A program made the translations under genes and the position numbers. From Streptomyces griseoaurantiacus (GTDB lineage: Bacteria > Actinomycetota > Actinomycetes > Streptomycetales > Streptomycetaceae), in assembly GCA_014656015.1 (NCBI GenBank), contig BNBP01000035.1:1-64000 (forward strand): DNA of 64,000 bases, in the 5' to 3' direction. Below are positions 58,107 to 64,000 of this stretch, piece after piece. Under the pieces are notes generated by a model. The model worked only from the letters and a program-made list of their open reading frames with translations. It was not told the origin of the DNA and did no database searches. How positions within the stretch are numbered: the first letter of the stretch is position 1; every line of letters begins with the position of its first letter.

Positions 58107-58469
58107 ATGGCACGCACGAAGGCGGTCCACGTCCGCCGGGTCTACGAGGAGCCCGCGCGGGACGACGGCACCCGCGTCCTGGTCGACCGGATCTGGCCGC
58201 GCGGCATGAGCAAGGACCGGGCGCATCTGGACGAGTGGTGCAAGCAGGTGGCCCCGTCCACGGAACTGCGCAAGTGGTACGGCCATGTCCCGGACCGTTT
58301 CGAGGAGTTCGGCCGGCGCTACCGGGAGGAACTGAAGGAGCCCGAGCGGGCCGACGCGCTGGCGCACCTGCGCGAACTGGCCGGGGACCGGCCCCTGACC
58401 CTGCTGACGGCGACCAAGGATCCCGGGATCAGCGCGGCCCGGGTGCTCGCGGGGCTGCTCCGGGCCTGA
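58107..58469 (+). CDS. DUF488 family protein (YeaO-like)
   Basis: 120 aa, ATG at 58107 with GAGGAGG upstream. Hallmarks are VHVRRVYEEPARDDGTRVLVDRIWPRGMSKDRAHLDEWCKQVAPSTELRKWYGHVPDRFEEFGRRYREEL and LLTATKDP, which match the short DUF488/YeaO group nearly end to end. The function is not established; the RIWPRG and ATKD motifs are conserved and may bind a nucleic acid or nucleotide. It is monocistronic, ending at a terminator hairpin. Confidence 0.9.
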   Translation: MARTKAVHVRRVYEEPARDDGTRVLVDRIWPRGMSKDRAHLDEWCKQVAPSTELRKWYGHVPDRFEEFGRRYREELKEPERADALAHLRELAGDRPLTLLTATKDPGISAARVLAGLLRA

Positions 58470-58529
58470 GCGCGGGGCTGCTCCGGACGTAGGCGCGGGG
58501 CCGCCGCGGACCGTGGGCCACGGGTCGGC

Positions 58530-58553
58530 GGACCGCGCCCTTCGGCGCGGTCC
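58530..58553. terminator. Bidirectional terminator
   Basis: 10-bp stem GGACCGCGCC / GGCGCGGTCC with loop CTTC between the convergent DUF488 and F420-reductase-like genes. Confidence 0.75.
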
Positions 58554-58571
58554 CCGGTGGCGGGCGGTGGG

Positions 58572-59219
58572 TCAGCGGGACAGGGAGACGGCCGTCGGCC
58601 GCAGGCCCTGGTGGCGCAGCACCTGGGTCACCAGGAGGATGAGGACCTCGGTGGCGCGCGCGGTGCCGATGTCGCCGATGTCCTCGATCCAGTCCGGCTT
58701 CCAGCCCAGGTCGCCCAGGAGCCGGGCCACGGTGTCCTTGGCGTCCTGGTCGTCGCCGGAGAGGTAGGCGGTGGGCGGGGTGGCCAGGGACTCGGGCGCC
58801 GTCATGACCACGTGCAGCATGGTGTTGAGGGTCTTCACGACGCGGGTGGCGGGCAGTGCCCGCTGGAGCCGTTCGCCGAGGCTGCCGTCCTGGTGCACCA
58901 GCTCGCCGGGGAGGCCGTCCGGGCCGTGGTGGGTGGCGTTGGCGATGTCGACGAGGATCTTGCCGGCGAGCACGTCCGCCATCGCGCCCAGGCGTTCGAG
59001 GGTGGTGTCGCCGGGCGTGGCGTTGATGACGAGGTCCCCGGCGGCGGCCGCGGAGCGCTGGTCGGTGAAGCGGACGCGGGGGCCGAGGTCACGCGCCTGC
59101 GGGGGGAGTTCCCGGGCCGGGTCGCGGCGGCCCACGACGACGTCGTGACCGGCGAGGGCGAGCTTGCGGGCCAGGCCGAGGCCGACGCGTCCGGCGCCGA
59201 GGATGCCGATGGTGGTCAT
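58572..59219 (-). CDS. NADPH-dependent F420 reductase-like / NAD-binding protein
   Basis: 215 aa from the ATG at 59219 (MTTIGILGAGRVGLGLARKLALAGHDVVVGRRDP). The Rossmann NADP motif GAGRVGLGLA is followed by the RRDP turn that selects NADPH. Later segments are DLVINATPGDTTLERL, GKILVDIANATH, RVVKTLNTMLHVVM, and VARLLGDLGWKPDWIEDIGDIGTARATEVLILL. These match the F420H2:NADP oxidoreductase-like/YadA-type coenzyme F420-dependent NADP oxidoreductase family. It is 41 bases downstream of the phosphatase-like gene, so co-transcription is likely. Confidence 0.88.
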   Translation of the reverse strand: MTTIGILGAGRVGLGLARKLALAGHDVVVGRRDPARELPPQARDLGPRVRFTDQRSAAAAGDLVINATPGDTTLERLGAMADVLAGKILVDIANATHHGPDGLPGELVHQDGSLGERLQRALPATRVVKTLNTMLHVVMTAPESLATPPTAYLSGDDQDAKDTVARLLGDLGWKPDWIEDIGDIGTARATEVLILLVTQVLRHQGLRPTAVSLSR

Positions 59220-59260
59220 GAAGAGTACGTCCTCACTCGTGGAAGGGCGGGTGGTGCCGG

Positions 59261-60145
59261 TCACTTGACGGGGGCGAGGGCCGCGGAGACGGCCCGGTGG
59301 ACGCCGGGGGCGGCGGCCAGGAAGTCGCGACGCGCGGGCGTCCAGGGGTCGCCGTGGATGTCGGTCACGACGCCGCCGGCCTCGGTGACGAGCAGGGCCC
59401 CGGACACGAGACCGGAGCGCACCTCGGAGTACTGCCAGAAGGCCTCCATGCGGCCGGCCGCGACGTTGATGAGCTGGAGGGTGGCCGGAACGGAGACCCT
59501 GACCACCAGACCGGCCGTCAGCAGGGCCGTGACCGACTCGCCGATCCGGCGGTAGGTCTCCTCGTCCTCGTCGGGCCGGGCCTGCCCGGTGGCGACGAGT
59601 GCCGCGTCCAGACCGGTCTTGGTGGAGACGTGCAGCGGCTCGCCGTCGAGCGTGGCGCCGTGGCCGGCGACGGCGGTGTAGGTGTCGCCGGCCAGCGGGA
59701 GGTGAACGGCCGTCAGGACCGGCCGGTTGTCCCGCATGAGGGTGGCGGTGACGGCCCATTCGGGCATGCCGTGGACGTGGTTGATGTTGCCCTCGGCCGG
59801 GTCGACGATCCACCACTCGCCCTCCGGCATCGCACCGGTGGCCAGTTCGTCCTCGACCCACCGCGAGCCGGGCCGGGCGGCGAGCAGGCGTCGCTCCAGC
59901 TCGGGCAGGACCGCGTTGTCGTTGGCCTGGAGCTCCTCGAAGATCTCCGCGATGTTCCGGGCACGGGCGTGGGTGGTGTAGCGCTCGCGCAGGACGGCGC
60001 CGGCGGCCTCGACCGCGGCGCGCGCCTCGCCCAGCAGCACCTCGTCGATACCGGCGGCCTTCATCTCGGCCTGCAGCGCGGCCTGGCTCTCGGACTTGTT
60101 CTGGGACTTTTTCTGGGACTTTTTCTGGGACTGGACGGCGGACAT
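59261..60145 (-). CDS. Inositol-monophosphatase-like protein with degenerate metal motif
   Basis: 294 aa. The first 21 residues repeat SQKKSQKKSQNKSESQ. The rest fits the inositol monophosphatase fold: an N-terminal helix pair, WVEDELATGAMPEGEWWIVDPAEGNINHVHGMPEWAVTATLMRD and a C-terminal LLVTEAGGVVTDIHGDPWTP. The metal motif is DPAEGN instead of DPLDGT, and the late WDxA motif is not evident, so activity may be altered; substitution of Asp by Glu could still bind metal. It is first of a two-gene operon with the reductase-like gene and divergent from the LysR gene, which probably regulates both. Confidence 0.82.
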   Translation of the reverse strand: MSAVQSQKKSQKKSQNKSESQAALQAEMKAAGIDEVLLGEARAAVEAAGAVLRERYTTHARARNIAEIFEELQANDNAVLPELERRLLAARPGSRWVEDELATGAMPEGEWWIVDPAEGNINHVHGMPEWAVTATLMRDNRPVLTAVHLPLAGDTYTAVAGHGATLDGEPLHVSTKTGLDAALVATGQARPDEDEETYRRIGESVTALLTAGLVVRVSVPATLQLINVAAGRMEAFWQYSEVRSGLVSGALLVTEAGGVVTDIHGDPWTPARRDFLAAAPGVHRAVSAALAPVK

Positions 60146-60305
60146 GGCGGACTCCTCACGCAGAAGGGAAGGCAGGGGAAGGAGAAAGAGGTCGGGCCCT
60201 CGGCCGCCGCTGCCTCACTCACCCGGGCGAAGCGGCCTGCACATGACGTTAGGGACGGCGCGGATTAACTACAAATGCACGTTCGTCATCCATAAACTTA
60301 CTCAC

Positions 60306-61220
60306 ATGCAATTGGACCTGAATCTCCTCACCGCCCTCGACGCGCTCCTGGAGGAGGGGAGCGTCGCCGGCGCCGCCGCCCGGCTGCATGTGACCGCTCC
60401 GGCGATGAGCCGGACGCTCGGCCGGATCCGCAAGGCGACCGGCGATCCGATCCTGGTCCGCTCGGGGCACACGATGGTCCCCACCGCCCACGCCCTGGCG
60501 CTGCGCGAGGAGGTGCACGAGCTCGTGCACCGCGCCCACGGCGTGCTGTCCACCCGCAGGGAGATCGATCTGGCCACGCTGGAGCGGGTGTTCACCGTGC
60601 GCTGGCACGACGCGCTCACCGCCGCGTGCGGCCCGGCCCTGGTGGCCGCGGTGCACCGGCGGGCCCCGGGGGTACGGCTGCGGCTCGTCGCGGAGTCCGC
60701 CTCCGACACCCCCGAGCTGCGGCGCGGCGAGGTCGACCTGGCCTCCGGGACCGCCCCGTCGACGGCGCCCGACGTCAACAGCCGGTTCCTCGGTGAGGAC
60801 CGTCTCGTGGTCGCGCTGCGCACCGGGCATCCGCTCACCGCGCGCCCGCTGACCGTCGAGCGGTACGCCTCGGCCGACCACCTCACCGTCTCCCGCCGCG
60901 GTCGGCTGCACGATCCGGTCGACGCCGCCCTGGAGGCCCTCGGGCTGCGGCGGACGGTCGTCGCGGCGGCGCCGAGCGCGGCCACGGCCCTGCAGCTGGC
61001 CCGGGAGACGGATCTGCTCGTCACCGTCCCCGGCACCATCATCCGTACCGCGCTGGAGGCCCTGGGGCTGACGACGCTGGCGCTGCCGGTGCCCATGGAG
61101 CCGATCCCGGTGCACCTGATGTGGCACCGGCGCCACGACCAGGACCAGGCCCACCGCTGGCTGCGGGAGCAGGCGTACGCGGCGGTGGAGGCGGTACTCG
61201 GACCGGTGCCGCCCACGTGA
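60306..61220 (+). CDS. LysR family transcriptional regulator
   Basis: 304 aa from the ATG at 60306. HTH (1-62): QLDLNLLTALDALLEEGSVAGAAARLHVTAPAMSRTLGRIRKATGDPILVRSGHTMVPTAHA, like the NodD/LinR-type LysR subgroup. The effector domain follows with LERVFTVRWHDALTAACGPALVAAV and LVVALRTGHPLTARPLTVERYAS. No ribosome binding site; TAAACT (60293-60298) seven bases before the ATG may be a -10 giving a leaderless message. An AT-rich segment (60264-60300) in the divergent region is a likely LysR binding site. Targets probably include the phosphatase-like and reductase-like pair. Confidence 0.92.
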   Translation: MQLDLNLLTALDALLEEGSVAGAAARLHVTAPAMSRTLGRIRKATGDPILVRSGHTMVPTAHALALREEVHELVHRAHGVLSTRREIDLATLERVFTVRWHDALTAACGPALVAAVHRRAPGVRLRLVAESASDTPELRRGEVDLASGTAPSTAPDVNSRFLGEDRLVVALRTGHPLTARPLTVERYASADHLTVSRRGRLHDPVDAALEALGLRRTVVAAAPSAATALQLARETDLLVTVPGTIIRTALEALGLTTLALPVPMEPIPVHLMWHRRHDQDQAHRWLREQAYAAVEAVLGPVPPT

Positions 61221-61277
61221 CCGGGGTGAGGGAGGGGGACGGTGGACCGCTCCCCCCGTGTCCCCTCCCCCGCGCGG

Positions 61278-62291
61278 TCACCTCCCGCGGGAGCCCCACG
61301 CGGCGGCCGCGCCGAGGCCCGCCGCCGCGGCCGTGAGGCCGCCCAGCAGGGCGCGCCGGTGCCGGGACAGCCACAGCACCGGGTCGCGGCCGTGTGCACG
61401 CGCGCCGAAGTCGCCGTGCGCGCCCCGGTCCTCGGTCTCGTCGGAGGGCTCGTCGACGTTGGCCCCCCAGCGCGGCAGGTCCTCCTCGGTCTGCTGGGCG
61501 GCGACGACCTTGCGTCCGAGGTAGAGGTCCATGAACGCGGGGGCGAGGCGTTCGCCGAGGATGGTGTAGGCGGTGGACAGGCCGACCCACAGGTTGCGCC
61601 GGGGGTGCTCGGCGAGGAAGACGATGCCCTTCGCGGGGAGTTCCGGCTGGAACACGGGCGGCACGGGCCTGGGGTGCTTCGGCATCCGGCTGAGGTTCCA
61701 GTCGAACTGCGGTGTGTTCAGACCGGGCAGCTGGATCATGCAGATGCGGACCTTGCTGCGTTCGTGGATCAGTTCCGTCCTGACCGACTCGGTGAAGCCC
61801 TTGACCGCGTGCTTGGCGCCGCAGTACGCGGACTGCAGCGGGATGGAGCGGTAGGCCATCGCCGAGCCGACGTTGACGACGACACCCCGGTCACGCGGCC
61901 GCATGTGGGCGAGCGCGGCCCGGGTGCCGTTGACCTGGCCCAGGTAGGTGACCGCGGTCATACGTTCGTACTCCTCCGGCGAGGTGTCCCAGAAGAAGGT
62001 GAGCGCGCCGGCGAAGGCCACGTTGACCCAGACGTCGATCTCGCCCATGTCCCGCTCGACCCGCTCGGCGGCCCGCCGCACCGCCTCGTGGTCGGCCACG
62101 TCGACGGGAAGGGCCAGGGCGCTGCCCCCGGCGTCCTCGACGTCCTTCACCGCACCGTCCAGGCCGGCCCGGCCGCGGGCGAGCACCGCCACGTCGTATC
62201 CGCGTGCCGCGAACTCGCGCACGGTCGCGCGGCCGACCCCGGCCGTTCCGCCGGTCACCACCGCGAGCTTTCGCCCCGTCCTGCTCGGCAT
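61278..62291 (-). CDS. SDR family oxidoreductase with C-terminal membrane anchor
   Basis: 337 aa from the ATG at 62291 with GAGGAAG; the open frame upstream is not homologous. Classical SDR: NADP motif VVTGGTAGVGRATVREFAARGYDVAVLARG, structural NVAFAG (NNAG variant), catalytic Ser in VVNVGSAMAYRS and YxxxK in SAYCGAKHAVKG. The Trp-containing NLWVGLSTAYTILGERLAPAFMDLYL region is typical of the 330-aa SDR group in actinomycetes. The last 25 residues (RRALLGGLTAAAAGLGAAAAWG) are hydrophobic and may anchor it in the membrane. Substrate unknown. Confidence 0.9.
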   Translation of the reverse strand: MPSRTGRKLAVVTGGTAGVGRATVREFAARGYDVAVLARGRAGLDGAVKDVEDAGGSALALPVDVADHEAVRRAAERVERDMGEIDVWVNVAFAGALTFFWDTSPEEYERMTAVTYLGQVNGTRAALAHMRPRDRGVVVNVGSAMAYRSIPLQSAYCGAKHAVKGFTESVRTELIHERSKVRICMIQLPGLNTPQFDWNLSRMPKHPRPVPPVFQPELPAKGIVFLAEHPRRNLWVGLSTAYTILGERLAPAFMDLYLGRKVVAAQQTEEDLPRWGANVDEPSDETEDRGAHGDFGARAHGRDPVLWLSRHRRALLGGLTAAAAGLGAAAAWGSRGR

Positions 62292-62407
62292 GCGCTTCCT
62301 CCTCGGTCCTCGTTCCCGCCCCCCGTGCCCGGCCTCGGTCGATCCTCGGACGGCGGTCTGCTCCGCGTCTCGGGGGGTGCGGGGTACCCCCGAGGTGGGG
62401 GCGGGTA

Positions 62408-62440
62408 AACGGGGCCGGAGGTCCGCCCTCCGGCCCCGTT
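62408..62440 (-). terminator. Terminator downstream of TauE/SafE gene
   Basis: Perfect 14-bp stem AACGGGGCCGGAGG (62408-62421) with 62427-62440, five-base loop, 33 bases beyond the permease stop and before the SDR start. Confidence 0.8.
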
Positions 62441-62472
62441 CACCCGGGAAGCCCGGTGGGGCGAGGGCCCGC

Positions 62473-63435
62473 TCAGGTCGGGAGGCGCACGCCCTCCGGT
62501 CCGACCCGGTCCCGGTCCCCGTCGCCGTTGCCGGCCGGGCCGGCCGGGCCGGGCGGGGGTGCCGCCGAGGACGCGGCGGCACGGCGTCGCTCGCGCAGCG
62601 TGAGCCCGGCGCCCGCCCCGGCGAGCGGCACGCACACGGCCAGGAGGACGGCGCCCGGCACCGACAGCATGGACAGGCCGGACCCGGTGAGCAGCACCAC
62701 CAGGGCCCACCGCAGGGCCGGTCCGGTGACCCGGGTCGACAGCCGGGCTCCGAGGAGGACACCCGGTATCGCCCCGACGAGCAGGGTGGCGGCGAGCCCG
62801 AGGTCCGCGTCGCCGCGCACCAGGTGCCCGAGCGCTGCCGCCGCGACCACCGGGATCGCCTGCACGAGATCCGTGCCGACGAGATGGTTCGCCCTGAGCC
62901 GGGGGTGTGCCAGCATCAGCATCACGATGATCAGGGAACCGGAGCCGACCGAGGTCATCCCGACGACGGTCCCGCCGAGCAGTCCGATCCCCAGGGTCGC
63001 GAGGGGACGCACCGGCACGTCGCCCGACTCGTCCGGGGCGGCACCGCGCCTGCGGTCGAGCGCCATGCGGACGAGCATGCCGAGGACGGCCAGCAGCAGC
63101 GCCCCGCCGATGACGTACTTGACGTGCCGTTGCAGCGCCCCGCCCTCGCCGAGCGCGCGGAGCAGGAACACGCCGCCGAACGCGGCGGGCACGGCCGTGG
63201 GCAGCAGCCAGCGGACGAGGTCCCAGCGCACGGTGCCGGCCCGCTGGTGCACGACCGCTCCGAACGGCTTCATGAACACCGAGGCGGCGAGGTCGCTGCC
63301 GATGGCCGCGGTGGGGTTGACGCCGAACGCCATGACCATGATCGGTGTCATGAGCGCGCCGCCGCCCATACCCGTCAGTCCGACGGCGAGGCCGACGAGC
63401 GCCCCGGAGAGGATGAGCGGCCCGGAGAAATCCAT
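62473..63435 (-). CDS. TauE/SafE family membrane permease
   Basis: 320 aa with eight or so membrane helices in two repeats. The first repeat has LVGLAVGLTGMGGGALMTPIMVMAFGVNPTAAIGSDLAAS; the second has LLGGTVVGMTSVGSGSLIIVMLMLAHPRLRANHLVGTDLVQAIPVVAAAALGH, the typical SafE double signature (G-x-G-G/S, TDL). Such permeases export sulfite, sulfoacetate or similar organosulfonates, or take up related anions. The C-terminal tail is Gly/Pro/Arg-rich and cytosolic. Monocistronic, followed by a strong terminator. Confidence 0.9.
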   Translation of the reverse strand: MDFSGPLILSGALVGLAVGLTGMGGGALMTPIMVMAFGVNPTAAIGSDLAASVFMKPFGAVVHQRAGTVRWDLVRWLLPTAVPAAFGGVFLLRALGEGGALQRHVKYVIGGALLLAVLGMLVRMALDRRRGAAPDESGDVPVRPLATLGIGLLGGTVVGMTSVGSGSLIIVMLMLAHPRLRANHLVGTDLVQAIPVVAAAALGHLVRGDADLGLAATLLVGAIPGVLLGARLSTRVTGPALRWALVVLLTGSGLSMLSVPGAVLLAVCVPLAGAGAGLTLRERRRAAASSAAPPPGPAGPAGNGDGDRDRVGPEGVRLPT

Positions 63436-63579
63436 GGCCGCACATTAATGAGTTCTCCTATGGGGAACGTAGGGAATCCACCCCTCGGACACCGTGCCCC
63501 CCTCCCCGGCCCTCCGAGCGCGCCTCGCAGGGGCGCGGAGCTGGGGAAAGGAGCGCGCCGGGGCAGTCCGGCCCTTCGG

Positions 63580-63774
63580 TCACCCGTTGTCGAACACGGC
63601 CTTCTGGACCTTGTTGGGACCGTCGAACTCCGAGACGCCGGAGTTCGACAGCTTGTCGACGAGGGCGTCGTCGGCGCCGTTGTTCCTGGCCAGCTCGACC
63701 AGGTCGTCGCGGCTCGCGGGGTAGTCGGCGCCCTTGAGGGCCTTCTGCAGGTCGATGGGGCTGATGCTCGCCAT
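63580..63774 (-). CDS. Small DUF2795 protein
   Basis: 64 aa. SPIDLQKALKGADYPASRDDLVELARNNGADDALVDKLSNSGVSEFDGPNKVQKAVF covers the whole DUF2795 domain, with the diagnostic YPAxxxDLVxxARxNGA and EFxxPxxVxxA segments. GAGGAG precedes the ATG. DUF2795 proteins are small helical proteins of unknown function, abundant in actinomycetes, sometimes linked to stress or to ferritin-like neighbours. It stands alone. Confidence 0.9.
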   Translation of the reverse strand: MASISPIDLQKALKGADYPASRDDLVELARNNGADDALVDKLSNSGVSEFDGPNKVQKAVFDNG

Positions 63775-63927
63775 GGCGCGGCTCCTCTTCGGGATGGTTT
63801 CCGGTGAAACGCACGGTTCCGGGTCAAGTCACCGCAGCGTCCGGGCGTAAACGGCCGGCGCCCCGATTCGCACGGCACGCCCGGGGTACTTCCGCGGCAG
63901 CACACTGGCCGGTGGAAGGGAGCAGGC

Positions 63928-64000
63928 ATGCTGTCTCATGCGCTCGAGCGTGGTGTCCTCGTCCTCACCGTGCACCGCGATCCCGGTCCCACCGGGCGCG
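63928..64000 (+). CDS. Probable STAS-domain (anti-sigma factor antagonist-like) protein, partial
   Basis: The ATG at 63928 follows GGAAGGGAG. The 24 residues visible, MLSHALERGVLVLTVHRDPG and four more, match the first strand pattern of Streptomyces STAS proteins (EHGVLVITxxxDPG). The rest lies beyond the right edge, so the assignment is tentative. Confidence 0.5.
   Translation, partial: MLSHALERGVLVLTVHRDPGPTGR

Overview
The window is high-GC (about 70%) DNA with GC-rich third codon positions, many GTG starts, strong GGAGG-type ribosome binding sites mixed with several SD-less (possibly leaderless) genes, Tat/Sec-secreted carbohydrate-active enzymes, MmyB-type XRE regulators and DasR-like operator motifs. 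All of this points to a Streptomyces-type actinomycete, probably a chromosome arm region. No rRNA, tRNA, CRISPR array, transposase or phage gene was seen.

Left part (1-31.3 kb): a PadR/membrane-protein pair follows a partial DUF4184 gene. Then comes an amino-sugar catabolic locus (2.2-8.7 kb): a GntR/UTRA regulator with an array of TACCAG half-sites, a GatZ/KbaZ-like tagatose-bisphosphate aldolase subunit, the SIS-domain deaminase/isomerase AgaS, a BadF-type sugar kinase, a DMT-family permease and a class II aldolase (GatY/KbaY-like). It looks like galactosamine/GalNAc use without a PTS. A convergent secreted GH78-like enzyme, an MMPL exporter, a NarL-type two-component system and a run of regulator-plus-target pairs follow: SDR/LysR, MFS-epimerase/TetR, AKR/XRE, MFS/XRE and AraC/MBL hydrolase. 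A GH19 chitinase with two dre-like operators closes this part.

Central part (31.3-52.7 kb): a compact putative biosynthetic cluster. A leftward arm encodes two adenylate-forming ligases, a double-length class III CoA-transferase, a methyltransferase, an FAD amine-oxidase/desaturase-like enzyme and a UbiA prenyltransferase. A rightward arm encodes two EF-hand proteins (the second in frame with a membrane domain), two DegT aminotransferases and, past a leftward nucleotide-sugar dehydrogenase, a tightly coupled run: Gfo/Idh, TIM-barrel isomerase, M20 amidohydrolase, Ldh_2 dehydrogenase, Gfo/Idh, DUF6917. A methyltransferase ends it. There is no PKS, NRPS or terpene cyclase, and I cannot match the set to a known product. 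This is the main candidate for an undescribed system: possibly an aminosugar- or cyclitol-derived amino compound joined to an activated acid and modified by UbiA/FAD enzymes (inference).

Right part (52.7-64 kb): secreted GH64 beta-1,3-glucanase with CBM6 and GH92 mannosidase with two ricin-type lectin domains, each behind a perfect LacI-type palindrome. Then DUF488, an F420-reductase-like protein, an inositol-monophosphatase-like protein divergent from a LysR gene, an SDR, a TauE/SafE permease, a DUF2795 protein and the start of a probable STAS-domain gene.
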